A program made the translations under genes and the position numbers. DNA of 64,000 nt from Amesomyces nigricolor. Taxonomy: Eukaryota; Ascomycota; Sordariomycetes; Sordariales; Chaetomiaceae. The stretch covers positions 1,240,001 through 1,304,000 of the forward strand of contig SRKS01000002.1 in the NCBI GenBank assembly GCA_004802645.1. The letters are read 5' to 3'. Below the pieces are notes generated by a model. It ran no database searches and was not told the DNA's origin. It was given only the letters and a program-made list of their open reading frames with translations. Each line of letters begins with the position of its first letter. Positions within the stretch are counted from its first letter, which is position 1. Shown piece after piece: positions 1-11,927 of this stretch.

Positions 1-3000
1 CTTTGAGGTGAGCGCTTCTTGATGCCGGACGGAAGATGACGCCCGGCTTCACGGGTTGGCTCTTCGTGAACGTCGAGCAGGCAGATGGGGGGAGACAAGA
101 CCGCTTCAAACTGTAAGGCACGGGTATTTCTTCCCAGACGCCGTCCTTGATGTTGTGTCGTGATAGGGCTGAGGCTTGGCTTGAAGAACAGAAAACGGTT
201 GAGGGATCCTGTATCCAGCTCCTTTAAGGCAAGGGCGGCGGGACAGAGTCTGTCTGGCAGTGCCGCCCTGAGGTTCTGCCTGGGACAAGCCGTTTACCTG
301 CCGATGAAAGGCTTTTCAGGGCCTTCAAGCGCGCTTGCGGCGGCTGACGAAATGAGCAGTTCCAAAATCTACAAAGTGCGGATGAGACAGACGTCAATGT
401 TTTCCTCGTTTGCTTGTCCCGCAGAGCCCATCTGATGACTCTCCTCTCCCTCCGCCCGACCTGCTGTCACACTCGTCCGTTCGGTTTGTTTCACAAAACC
501 ACTGCCGGAGCCGTTGGATCGGGCGTGTGCCACCCCCCCGAGCAAGCAGGGGGCAACTCGGCACGATGCACTTTGCCCTCTCTCGCAACCCCACGACAGG
601 GGTTCGGTCACATTACCTAATGGACTGTCGGGACAGAAGAGCCGCCAAGGCGAGGCAGCGGGATGGACCGGCCGAGGCTGAGTCCCAATTTGATTCTGCC
701 AATCAAGGCTGTGAGAGTATCGATATTCACAACGTGTGTCTAGATGCCACCCGAGATCTTGAGCCCTCCGGCGAGAGACAACCTCCCGTTCTGCTTTGTA
801 TACTTGGTAAACCAGAGAAGAGGGTAGCGAGAACATGGCATCGGCTACTTTGAGGCAGCATCAGAGGATACGGCTTAAACGGATTTGCCGCCAACTTGAG
901 AGATATATCCGTCCAGCTTGACAGAGGCTTGCTCTGTCTTGTGTGACTGCGAGAAGGCAATATTTGCTGACGGCCGCCGTCTGCAAGCAGCCTTCCCATG
1001 GCATGATTTGGGTAGCATCCAGACGTTGCATCCTCACTTCCCACGCCGCGTCGCAGCCTTCGGCTTCGCAACGCCTGGCAGATAACACTGCCATTGGCTC
1101 GTTGCCCCGGCTGCTCAGCATTGGTTGATGGCGACCAGAGCCTCGCAAATCACGAAAGCAACCTGGCGCAGGTTGCCTCAGCACGCTCTCTGTTTGGTCG
1201 ATGGCGTGCCATGCAGCAGTCCAGAATACCGGCCTCACGGGCCTCTCTCCTGCAGCGGTGGGAGTGGGAGACTGGTCTCCCGAAACATGCCAGGTCACCG
1301 CTACTCTGATACCATGCGTGCCCCTTATCGCGATATCCCGAGCGTTGCCCCCAACGCCGCAGGGCGGTGTTTCCTGCTGCGGTACCCGATCAGCGTCAAA
1401 GAACCGAGAGAAATAGGTGTCAGGTGCTCGTTTGCCTGCCTCGGCGGTGCCTGGGCAAGTTTGACAAAGTTGATGCAATGGTTCTTATCAGCAAACAAGC
1501 TGTCGACACTCGGCAAGCAGTTGGGCTCAACTTGAAAGTGTGAGTGGGACGCTAGGGGCGCTTGACACTCGTTCCAACGGACTGGGACGAAATCAATCGC
1601 ACAAGATAGCGCTTTGTCTCAGCCCGCCCCCGAGCACGGATTTGCCGGCCCAACCGGCCGATCCAGAAACGCGGCAGCAGGTCGTGCGACATGTCGCAAG
1701 GGGAGAGGACGAGATAGCGTCAGACAGGACCCCTTGACCCGTTTGTTGTTGTCTGGCCTGTGGCACCGAGGCGTGGAATGGCTCAACGAGGAAGATACGG
1801 CCATGGCAGTGCTGCTGAGTCCCGTGCTGTGGTACACCCGCCTTATCTTGCAGCTGTCGTCAACGGCAGGACCATCGCCGCACAAACACCGAGGACTGTG
1901 TACATCCAGGGTCGATCTGTGTCATCTGGATGTTCTGCGAAAAGAACAGATGGTGTGCTGGAAGGACACCGGATGGGAGGGGGTTCAGTTTTGGTAAAAT
2001 CCAAGATGGTCTTCATGCAAAACGCGGGGTTTTGCGATCCGCCAAGAGCTTCGAGAAAGTTTGGCCTGCATGGTGTTGTTGACGCGCTTCGGTTGGGAGC
2101 TTGAAAATGGAAATGAGGAACTGGAAATGCCAAGCAAAAACGACATCGGCTCTGCGGCCCTGCATGTAGAAGGGGACGGGAGCCAACGGTAGAAAGTGAC
2201 AGCCTCAGGCCGCCAGCCCTTATCTCGACCCCCACTGATGGGCATTGATTGTCCCATGTGGCATCCCTTCGCTCCCACTCTCTGGCCCCTGTCGACGCAG
2301 CCTCCCGACCACCCACTCTCCCGTGTCACCCGCCGATAAAAAGTCCCAGATTTCCTGGGCCCGCAGTTCGTCTCAAAAGCGCAGCAATGGGCCAAGTGGA
2401 GAGAGCGGTCCAAGGACCCTGCTGCCCGATTTGGATGAGTGGAGCTTGTGACCCACTAGAACAAGGGAGGATCTGGGGAACAGGCAAAAATCTTTGTGAT
2501 CGCAGGGTTGGCCTGTCCTCACCAGCATCCATGCAGCCCACAGCCCACGCAGCTTGCTGTCAAGACAGAGCTGTCTCTTTCCACTCCGCATCCCTCTCCC
2601 TCAACCGTGACACACCACGCTCTGCTGCCACTCCGCCCACGTCCCGCGGCATCTCCACGCCCACCCACGCTTGCGAGAAAGGCTTTTCAAAACGCGCAAC
2701 CGTTCCCACCTCGGACCCAATGTATTACCACATGCCATTCACCTCGCTCCTCGGACCAGACCGCCTTGCGCGCCGTTTGGGGCTGCATGTTTTGCGTAGT
2801 CGCCGCCGCCAGGTGCTTGCTGCTGCGTTGCTTGGTGTGCGATGCGTTTGAGGCCGTCGAGCGATTTGGTACGGTCCGGGCTTGCAGCGAGACAAATTGT
2901 CACGTCACCTGGCGCAATCGCTGCGTCGAACGGGGGTTCCAAGTACGCCGGCCTCGAGGTCGTGGAGGGGCCGGGTAGTGCCACATAGGACGGGACCTCC

Positions 3001-4085
3001 CCACACGCCAACATGGCCCGCGGCGTTCCCGTACCTCGCTATTGGCGAGGACCCGCCGTCTTTGCTAATCAGGAACCGCCGGTACATTCTCTGACCAGCA
3101 CGCCAACCTTCCTGGCAGGTAATTTATCTCGCTCAAATCCAAGCGACCGGCGCCACCTCTTGGACTTCCCTCCCACTCCCTCTCCGTCCACAACAACCCT
3201 CACGAGCCACCGCGTCGCTTTCTGCTTTCTTACCTTCTTTTTCTTCTGTGCCGTCTGCTCCCACATGTTCTTCGTTTTCACGGCCCCCTAGGACATATCA
3301 TCTCACCGCGTGCGCCTTTGCGAAACAACGCTCACCCGCCGAGCCGTTATCAGCAGCCTTCAATTCCTCCAGCCCTCTCTCCGCATCACACTTATCTTCG
3401 CTCCGACGGGAAGCACCCGTCCTCCCGCTGTGGGCATTATCGGACCTGGGGGATACGGCACTGCTTCCCTGCCTATCAGCGACCCAGAGAGCAAACCTGC
3501 ATCCCAGGTATCAGATACCGCCAGACGGGAATTTCACCGTGCGCTCCCCGTTCCCCAACCAACCCCGCCATCTGGGTCGGTCTATCAGCCGGGACTCGGT
3601 TACTCCTTGTCTGTCTCCCTTGTTGCCTTGTTTCGGGCCCCCGAACACATCGCATATCTCCCTCTGATAACCAGGCCACTGTCGCCCTGTCCCTTGGCCC
3701 AGCGTCCCTGCGTTGCACCGCAGACCTGCTTGCACAGAGCCGCCCAGGACCCTGACGAGCCAGCTTCTTATATCTCCACAAGCCCCCTGGTTTCCCTCCG
3801 TGGTGCCAGGCTTGGATCAAGTCTCCGACTCTTTCGAAACTGGGAGTGACTGTCGACCACCGCGGCCAACTTCTACGCTGCTCCATGGATATATCCCAGC
3901 CAGTCCAACCCTTGACTGCCATGTGTGATTTCCGGTAGTCGTCCTGTCACTGCTTTCTCGTTCTGCCATCGGTTCAGCATCACACCTTAGTTGGCGACTC
4001 ACAGCGCCATCAGTCGCGCCTTAGCTTTTGGGGTTCCTGCGCAAAATAGCCTCACCCCTTAGCCGTCTCTCACCTGGTACCAGCT
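1..4085. other. Gene-free region and leader of the first gene
   Basis: No reading frame here has a recognisable domain, and the short open frames overlap on both strands with arginine-, cysteine- and proline-rich compositions typical of chance frames in GC-rich DNA. From about 3160 to 3270 the plus strand is strongly pyrimidine-rich, as is common just upstream of transcription starts in filamentous fungi. The last kilobase is therefore probably promoter and 5' leader of the gene starting at 4086. Short open frames inside it (for example 3310-3849) may act as upstream ORFs, but nothing shows that they are translated. Confidence 0.5.
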
Positions 4086-5768
4086 ATGTCAGTCCACTCA
4101 ACATCTCCATCGCCGCTGCAGGTGGCGGCCAACAGTCCACCTGATGAATCCAACATGCCGAGGGGACACTGCCGGTACATCCTGCTGCTGCCCGAGATCA
4201 AGGGCCAGCGATGCGCATGTGTCGGCTTCTCTCTCAACAAGGGCATCCCCGGCGCCACTTGCGACTGCGGCCATCTGGCATGCTTCCACAACAAGGACCC
4301 GGAGGTATCAACCGACCACAAGCAAAAGCAGGAGCTGGAGCTGTTGAAGAGGCGGTTACAGCACCTCGAGGACCAGCTCTCCAAAGGGCAAGAAGACGTC
4401 CTGGACAGCGTCGTCACCAGACTGAACGAAGTGGAGGACCACTTGGAAAAGAGCAGGGAAGAGTTCGGGGAGCAGATCAAGGGCGCCTATCGAAACGTCA
4501 GCATGAGCTGGCGGTCCATTGAGCAGGGGGAGCGGAGGAACCAGGAACAGGACAACCAGCTGCGCCAGATCTACGACAAGCTGCGCCACCACGACGAGCA
4601 GCTCGACAGGCTGCATGCCGGGCAGCTGGAGCTGCGGGACGCCGACCTCAGCCTGGAGGAGCGAATCGAAAACCTGACCGAGACATTAGAAGAGGAGCAA
4701 GAGCTCCGCATCACCGCCGCCCTCACCGCCGCGCGCCCCTCCCGTCGCCGGTCCACCTCCGACACCTCCGACCCAAACGTCCCTTTGGGCCCTTTAGGCC
4801 CAGGGGCCGCCCCGTCCGACACCTCCCGTCACCCTTCCCATCCCCATCCCTCTCACCCCTCGCCAACGGGCGGCCCCTCACTCAACATCAACTGGCAAGG
4901 ACCCTACGCCGGCACCGCGCCCGCCGGCAGACTCTCCCAACGACAACGACCCCCCCACCACCACCACCACCCCCTCACCTCCTCACCGCGCCCTGCCCCC
5001 TCCACCACAGGCCCCTGGACAGTGCACATCTCCCTCCTGCCCCATGCCTATGTACCCATGCCATTCGAGCGCAACACGACGGCCTACCAGCGGTGCCTGT
5101 CGCGCGGGCTGCACCAGATGGTGGCGGTGCAGGGGCGGGACGCGGCCTCCTTCCGCGCGGCGGTCGAGAAGGCGTTCGGCGCGCGGTTCCTGCGCGCCCG
5201 CGAGTGGATGCCGCTGCAGGCGAAGCTGTGCGACGCCGAGACGCTGCTGGGGCTGCCGATGCTGCGGCAGCTGGACGAGGGGACGCTGATGGGGGTGGGA
5301 GGGGGTGGGTGGGATCATGAGTTTTTGAAGAGGAATTGTGCGGTGGTGGATGCGAATGGGGTTATTGATTCGTTGTACATCGCGATGCGGAGGCAGACGA
5401 TTTCGTGGCATACCCTGAGGCATGCGCCTGTGTTTATGGAGGGGTTGGAGGATTGCTGGGAGTATGATGCGTTGTTGGATACGGATCCGTATGATGGGGA
5501 TATGGCGGTTGATGATGAGGATCGGCCAGCCGCGGGGGATATTACTACTGTGGTGTTGCCCACGGCGGTGGCGACGGCGGGGTTGAAGAGGCCGCTTGCT
5601 GAGATGTCGAGGTCAAATAGCTTTAGTTCGGCGGGGGGTAATGGGCCGGCGGCGGCGGCGGCGGCGGCGGCTCCGGATGGGGACGAGGCGAGGGTGAAGA
5701 GGTCGTGTCCTGCGCCGCCGCAGGCGGCGATTGTGGAGATTAGGAGACGGGATATCAAGACGGCGTAA
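4086..5768 (+). CDS. Coiled-coil protein with N-terminal Cys/His cluster, unknown function
   Basis: This is a single-exon frame of 560 residues and I cannot assign a function. Residues 43-68 carry a compact cluster: C43-x-C45, then C59-x-C61-x-H63-x2-C66-x-H68, which looks able to bind a metal ion. Residues about 78-205 are rich in E, K, Q, R and L with heptad-like spacing, a probable coiled coil. A Ser/Pro/His-rich linker follows (about 215-310, including a run of His). Residues about 312-470 look like a folded domain with many aromatic residues and few repeats. The tail is acidic and then basic, with a polyalanine run near residue 521. The ATG at 4086 is the first in frame with the Cys/His cluster. 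Codon third positions change from mostly C to G/T near position 5290. It may belong to a fungus-specific family; a nuclear or scaffold role would be a guess. Confidence 0.8.
   Translation: MSVHSTSPSPLQVAANSPPDESNMPRGHCRYILLLPEIKGQRCACVGFSLNKGIPGATCDCGHLACFHNKDPEVSTDHKQKQELELLKRRLQHLEDQLSKGQEDVLDSVVTRLNEVEDHLEKSREEFGEQIKGAYRNVSMSWRSIEQGERRNQEQDNQLRQIYDKLRHHDEQLDRLHAGQLELRDADLSLEERIENLTETLEEEQELRITAALTAARPSRRRSTSDTSDPNVPLGPLGPGAAPSDTSRHPSHPHPSHPSPTGGPSLNINWQGPYAGTAPAGRLSQRQRPPHHHHHPLTSSPRPAPSTTGPWTVHISLLPHAYVPMPFERNTTAYQRCLSRGLHQMVAVQGRDAASFRAAVEKAFGARFLRAREWMPLQAKLCDAETLLGLPMLRQLDEGTLMGVGGGGWDHEFLKRNCAVVDANGVIDSLYIAMRRQTISWHTLRHAPVFMEGLEDCWEYDALLDTDPYDGDMAVDDEDRPAAGDITTVVLPTAVATAGLKRPLAEMSRSNSFSSAGGNGPAAAAAAAAPDGDEARVKRSCPAPPQAAIVEIRRRDIKTA
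5645..5671 (+). repeat. GCG triplet repeat encoding polyalanine
   Basis: A short run of GCG codons near the 3' end of the gene at 4086-5768 encodes about eight alanines. It lies in a low-complexity tail and is probably length-variable between strains. Confidence 0.85.
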
Positions 5769-7623
5769 CCGAGGGCGTTGTCGTCTGGGGGGCTGGGAGG
5801 TGATATCCTGCAATGGCCGTCGTCGCCCTGGCTGGGCCGGATGTGCCCCGGGATATGTGAAACGAACACACACACACGAGATAGACTGTGCTCATAGCTA
5901 GCGCGCGTGGGTAATGTTATATAGACCTGGGGTGATTGCGGGATGGGGCGTTTGACGGAGACAGCGGCGTCTATCGATACAGCACCGGGAATCTGGGTTG
6001 GTGTTGATTTTGGTGGGATTGTCCGGGTCCTATTTGTTTACTTTTTTTCTGGCTTACCCTTCTCTATTACATCGAGTCGAATCTATCTTGATTTGTGGTT
6101 TCTTGGTTGAATAAGCAAGAGTGTGCGTGTTGATCAAGAGAATCACGCACCAGCATGCGATGGTCTGGCGGTGGTGACTTTGTCAGATGACCTCGGGTGA
6201 AAGGCACGGGAGGATGAGCGGATGGTCTGTCTGTTTTCTGAAGGAGGTCAGTTTGATTCGGATGCATCTTCTTGAACGCAGGACGGCCCCATGGAATCCA
6301 AATCATAGACGGGTCACATCTGACACAGGTAGGTGCTCGAGCGCTTTGGGTATCTGGGCTGGTGGCTGCAACGGAAAATGAAGAGTGTTCGTGGACACCA
6401 TTGTACACCTGAGAGCATCTCAAGGGGCACGAGAAGCGTCTGAATTTTTATTTCAGATAAATCTAGAGCTTTTTACACCTCCAGATGTAATGTCGCATTC
6501 CGGTGAAGAATGAGGTTGGTTCCTCTTGGCCAATCATGAGGATGTATCACGTCACACAGGGTTTGGAGGAGAAGATGAGCCACGAGGCCGTGTTACTTGA
6601 CCAGCCGATGGCGCTCTTAGGTAGCCAGTCTGAAAGCCAGATTCAATAGATGCCCAAACTGAGAGTCTACGGAGTAGCTGCTTGACTTACATACTGGTGA
6701 CTGGCTTCTCCCCGAATCTCTTCAGCGAAGCAGATCCTGTAGATGGTGAGATTGGTACCTACCTATGTACAATTTTCCAAACAGGAGATAAACGCTTCAA
6801 TATTGACCCATAGCGTGGGAGGATCTTGCAGCCCTGTCCCCGCTTTTCTTGGGCTGGAACGCTGAATGTGAGAATCTGAGTCGTCCAAGAGTTGGGATGA
6901 GACAGTCACTCGGTCAGGGTGAACCTCTGAGGGACGCGGCATGCTGTGCTCAACGAGCAACAAGCATCCCAAGACACTAGAAAAATCTAGCTCCGTTTTC
7001 ATGTCATCAGCAAGTTGTGGCCTGCTTTGAATTGCTTTGTTCACCTAAGGCCGGTGGGCGATTTGTTAAGTGACCTGGGGGTCTTTAGGGTGGGAGGATG
7101 CATTGTCAGGATTCTTGCTGTAAAACATACCCCGAACCATCTTGATATTCATCTTAATCCAACTCCATGAAGACAATTCAGCTTTGGGGAAGATCCACTT
7201 GACTTGAGAATTCAAGGTTAGTACTTCCATTCATGCCAGTTGTTGTCGTCGTCGTCGTCGTGAAGGCCCTTTCTTGGGCACTCAGGCTCGGTACCTGCTC
7301 GTATTTCTCCGCCAAAAATATTACAGAAATACCTTCAGTACTTTGCTTTGCCCTGCCGAATCCGGAAGGTGTGTGGATCCGCCAACCCAAAATCATCACC
7401 GCGAGCCGCGCCGCCACCACATCCGACAGACCCCACAACCAAACACATGGGATCCGCTGTCTTTGTTCTCCAGACGACACTTCAATCGATCAGTGCTGTC
7501 GGCTTTCGCATCATTTCCAACATCCGTTGCTCCAGCGAGAGCAAAGCTGCTCGACCACTCTCCACGAACAAAAAAACACGAACTCCAAAGCCAGTCGTCA
7601 AAGCGCGTCTCGAACCAGCAATC
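5769..7623. other. Spacer: 3' region of the 4.1 kb gene and promoter of the NCBP3-like gene
   Basis: I see no supportable gene here. The first several hundred bases are less GC-rich and fit a 3' untranslated region. A (GTC)n microsatellite lies at 7242-7261. The sequence from about 7260 to 7623 precedes the next start codon and is probably promoter plus leader. An open frame runs through 7348-7623 into the coding sequence, but its composition is unlike the conserved part and the ATG at 7624 gives the acidic N-terminus that I consider the true start. Confidence 0.5.
7242..7261 (+). repeat. (GTC)n microsatellite
   Basis: About six tandem GTC-type triplets lie in the spacer upstream of the NCBP3-like gene. 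They are outside any coding sequence that I can support. Confidence 0.8.
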
Positions 7624-9136
7624 ATGGATCTCGACATTGAAATGGATGTTGACGACATCCAGGACGTCCCGGCCGCCGCGATCCCCGAGGCATACACTCA
7701 CGACATCATTACCGGGGAGGAACAGGTGCGAACTGGCGGCCGTCTCACCGAATCTACCCAGCCAATGCGCTGACCACTTTCACGTCTCAGGAACCCGGCG
7801 AGGTGGAGGAGCCCCTCAACGACCAAGAGATCCGCGAGACTTCCGAAAAGGAACTCGTCCCATACAAAGTCCACATTCGCGGCCTCGACACGTTCAACCC
7901 AGACGACGTCAAAGGGTATCTCGACGAACACTGCGGCACCGCTCAGCTCGGCCGGGTCGAGTGGATCGACGACGCCTCCGCCAACTACATCTTCAAATCC
8001 GAATCAGGAGCGCAGGAGGCGCTTGTCGCACTTGCATCAGTGGAGATTGCCGATCCGACACAGCTACCCGTCCTCGAGGAAATTCCCGGGAAGCCCTTTT
8101 CCAAGAAACCAGAGTCGATACTGCGGATCCGGTTTGCTGTTGTGGGGGACAGAAAGGTGGCGAGGGCCTCTGAGCGCAGCCGTTTCTACCTTCTTCACCC
8201 AGAATACGATCCAGAGGAGCGCCGAAAGCGCGGCGACTTCAACAGAGGGAGATACCGGGATCGGGATGACCGCAATCGGCGAGACAGGCGCAATGATAGG
8301 CGCAGGGATCCTCGCGATGAAGAGAGCCCGGAACCATTCGACGTCAATCTCTACGACGACGACACATCTGCGCTAGCAACGAGGACGGACAGACTTTCAC
8401 CCCCAAGGCGCCACTCAGCTTCAGCGCTGTCGGAGACTGGTCGGTCTGGCTCGCGGGCGCGTCAGAACAGGGAGAAGGAGCTTTTTCCGGGGAGGAGCTC
8501 CCGGGGCGGTTACAGCCTGCGCAATCGGTCAGCTTCACCTGCCCGGGACCGCGATGGGGACGCCGAGATGGATCTCGACGAGGACGCGCGTGCTGCCGTT
8601 GCGATGCGCAGCCGCGAGAAGGGGCGGTCGATCAAGGAGCGGCTCTCAAAGGAGAACAGCACCAAGGAGCTCTTCCCGTCCAGGAGCAGCAAGCCCAAAG
8701 ACCTGTTTCCCGCAAAGGCTGGTTCGGGCTTTGGCGGCAAGGCGCAGATGGATCAGGTCAACGACACCACGGTCCTGGCAAGCGGTATGTCATGGCTCTA
8801 TCTCGACGCGAGGCTAGCGCAAGTGCTCTAGTCTCTTGACACACGCTCGATAACATCATTATCGCCCCTCCGGCACCCTGTCCATTCATTGACACACACG
8901 CAGCAAGTTTAGCAGAGAGGATCACGGCGCCTGCCTCCAGCGGGTTCAACATCCGCGGCATGGCCGCCAAACGCGGCAACGACCAAGGGATTGCCATCAA
9001 GGGCACAGGGCCTACAGCGAGGGAGTTATTCCCTGAGAAGTTTGGGAATTCTGGGAATTCTGGGAAGGAGCTTTTTGCGGAGAAGCTCGAGGGCAGAGGC
9101 CGGAGGCGGCAAAGGGCGGAGGACTTGTTTCACTGA
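7624..9136 (+). CDS. NCBP3-like nuclear cap-binding protein
   Basis: Three exons (7624-7725, 7791-8784, 8904-9136) encode 442 residues. The introns are 65 and 119 nt, and the reading frame closes exactly. Residues about 59-140 form an RRM-like region (VHIRGLDTF near 62, then VEWIDDASANYIF near 91) that resembles the nuclear cap-binding subunit 3 family, whose members bind the mRNA cap and join CBP80 in export complexes. A basic Arg/Asp-rich tract follows at about 180-210. The second half is disordered and carries repeated [K/R][E/D]LFP motifs at about 263, 326, 337 and 405, with degenerate copies at 420 and 438. Family assignment rests on the RRM-like segment; the NCBP3 role is known from animals, so cap binding here is inferred. 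The start was chosen because it opens directly into the acidic N-terminus. Confidence 0.82.
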
Positions 9137-10047
9137 TGGTAAGGGGCGAAGACGTGGTCTTCTGACAAGGCAGGAAGTCCAGGGTTTCAAGGAGGAGGTT
9201 GAACTTATGTCGATGCGGGTCGGCTTCGCCATTTCTTGACAGCATCGATCTTTGGCGTTGAACAGTTCGGCGAGAGGAAATCTCGCCGGAGGCGGTGTAG
9301 ACGTCTGAGCGAGGGCAGATACAGGAGAGAAAGGCAGATGAAAATGCTTGCGGTCAGGCCCCTTGACAGCATTCCAGGTATGGCACCATCTCGCCGGTTA
9401 ATCCAGTCCGTCAGTGTTGATCGGGTCAACAGGGCAGCAGTAGTGCTGCCACAAGAGGTTTCCCCAGTATCCGCCACAAAGAAGGCGAGTGGGTTTACCA
9501 CCATACTCAAACTATACACCGGAAATCAGCCAGCGAGTTGACCATGCCGTCGTGATTCGTTCATCGATGACTAACTGTGCTGGATACATGCGCTGTTTGC
9601 CAGATCGTGTGTCAGAGAGTCGGTCTGGACTGTGATAATGACGGATCTACTTATTCAACCCATAATTGTGAGACCGAGAAAGGGCACGAACGGATCGCTG
9701 AGGGAGCTGGTTGTGTGGTAGTATAAAAGAGAGAGAGAGGCAGGTCCTTGATCCGCGCCTTCCATACCGTTGCTCTCAACGACTTCCATCCAGACTCGTC
9801 TCTCTGCCTCTAAACACAGAATTTTCATAATTAGCACCGCAACGCAGAGCCTACAGTTCCTGCTTGTCTTCTTCTTTGAATCCCAGATAATCTTTTCACT
9901 CGGTCCTCGCATGCTCAACTTCCCTCTTTCTATCCATCACTTCGCCAAAATTCCCCATCGCAACACCCACCTTCCGTCAAACCGGCTGCTTCTCTTGAAG
10001 CAAGCTAGGTCACTACCGTCGCCCATCCAACCGCCGCCATTATTACC
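9137..10047. other. Spacer with promoter of the 10 kb gene
   Basis: This holds the 3' region of the NCBP3-like gene and the promoter and leader of the next plus-strand gene. Apart from a TATA-like element near 9722 I see no gene. The open frames here have no recognisable content. Confidence 0.5.
9721..9738 (+). promoter_or_regulatory. Probable TATA box with adjacent GA tract
   Basis: TATAAAAG at 9722 is followed by a GA dinucleotide run, and then by CT-rich sequence up to the ATG at 10048. Spacing of about 320 nt to the start codon leaves room for a leader of normal length. No transcription start can be read from sequence alone. Confidence 0.45.
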
Positions 10048-11927
10048 ATGGCCGACCATCACCACAACCCCGGCTGGCTCCGCAACCTCGCCCGCTCCCG
10101 CAGCGGCACCCCAACGGGGCCTCCATCCCTAAGCTCTTTCCCCGTCGACCGTCCCTCCAACCGACATGGCCATCACCTCCACCACGGCAGCCGCACCTAC
10201 TCCCCTCTCCCCTCCCCGACCACCGACTCCCCGCCCCGCCACCGCAAGTCGACCAGCTCGACTATCAAGAACGTCTCGAGCTTTCTGAACCTCAAGAGCC
10301 GCAGCTATGGGGCGGCGGTGGCCGAAGAGGAGACCCACATTGGGCCGAGAATGCCCGCGCCGCTGGCCATGTTGCCGCTGACAGACGTCGAGTGGGATGT
10401 GCCGAGGACGACGAGGAGGGGAAGAAGCCCGAGGAGGAGGAATACGGGCGATAGTGTTGCTGATGCTAGTCTGGAGAAGGCGACTCCGTGGTATAATCCG
10501 ACTGTGATGCAGATGGCGGAGACTTTGACCGCGGCGTTGGGAGGGGGGAGGGCTCAGGATGGGCTGCCGGTCGCGTGAGTTTCTTTTCTTTTTTTTTTTT
10601 CCTTGTGTTTGAACATGGGGGGATACTGATGATGTCGCAGCTACAACTCTTGCGTCTTGGCGCTTGTCGAGGGCTTTTACAAGCTCACGGCTAAGTTAAG
10701 AGATACGGACGAGGAGCTTGCCGAGCTCAAGGTCTTGCGGGAGTTGGAACTTGAGCAGTTCCGGTCCATGACCGAAGAGTGGCTCGAGACCAGCGAGGGC
10801 TACAAGAAAGTGGTCAAGCGGCTCGAGCTCGCGCTCGCCAAAGAAAGCAAGGACGGGATTGCCAGCGTGGCTCTTGCGAGGCATGGAAGCCTCCTCGATC
10901 GTGCTGGGAGCAAGCGGTTTCATGTTAAGCTGCAGAAGCTACATGGCAAACAGACTCAAGGTACGTGCCAATCAATACCTGCTTTCCTTGCGTCACGCCT
11001 AGCCACAGCAAGGTTTTGCTGACTATGAGTTAGGCGGCAGAGGACGAGATGGGCGGTCATCAACCGACGACGAGTTTCCGTCTCCAACCTCCCCCGAGCC
11101 ACCTGATCTTGCAGAAAAAACAACGAGTTATCGAACCATAGGTATGAACGAGGCAGAGGTGGCTCAGAACTTACTGTTGACCCTTGGCAGATGCGCGCCC
11201 CCGAATTCTCGACAAGGATAACGATGTCTTGGTCAGCCGCATCGTTGAAAAGCGCGAGGCGGAGGAGCGACGTTTCCATCTGCAGCAACAGCAGCAACAA
11301 GGCAGAATCAGGGCAGGCCCGGTCGTTGTCCGCCGCGGATCGCTTAGCCCGGAGAAGGCCAACGGAGGATTCCGCAATACCTTTATGGATCGGGACATCT
11401 ACAACGAGATGAAACAAGAGCAGGCTGTTGAGGAAAGCTCCTTCAGCACTTGCGCAACACCAAAAGTCAAGCCCCGTTTCGAACTGCCCTCCGACGGCGA
11501 TTCCACTTCATCAGAGTCGGGAGCTAGCACCGAGACAGGTGATGAAATGCTAGGGCCGGGCAAGGTGAAGCTCTTCGACCCGCTGAAAGTCAACCTCTAC
11601 CACGGCAACAACAGCAAAGGAATTTGGTCAGCGCCAACCGCTTCGGTGGCGAGCTCGGTACCTGCCGCTCCCCCGCCTCACGAACAACCCTTCTCAGGGG
11701 CGCCCAATGGGAACTGGAACGGGAACCACGACCACACCAGCCCAGCGGGAACCAAACCCAAACCACGGCGTCCGCACCTCCTCACGGCGGCGCGCCGCTC
11801 GTTTCAAGACCTTCGTCTCAGGCATCGAACAAGGGGCTACTCCTTTAAGAAAGGAAGCCACGATGTCATTACTGTCACGTCCCCGATCTCGCCGACTTGG
11901 AATCCTAGATTCTCTTCACAGCCGTAG
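10048..11927 (+). CDS. Low-complexity protein with central coiled coil, unknown function
   Basis: Four exons (10048-10574, 10641-10960, 11034-11141, 11191-11927) encode 563 residues. The introns are 66, 73 and 49 nt, with good donors and TGAC-type branch sites. I do not recognise the family. The N-terminus is rich in His, Ser, Pro and Arg. The best-ordered part spans exon 2: a helical segment of about 70 residues (YKLTAKLRDTDEELAELK onward), rich in Leu, Glu and Lys, which looks like a coiled coil. Exon 4 is Ser/Pro/Glu-rich with a polyglutamine stretch and ends with RFSSQP before a TAG. In the same frame, coding-like sequence continues to 12176 (separate entry), so the annotated C-terminus may be wrong. 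The ATG at 10048 has a good context (ACCATGG). Confidence 0.75.
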
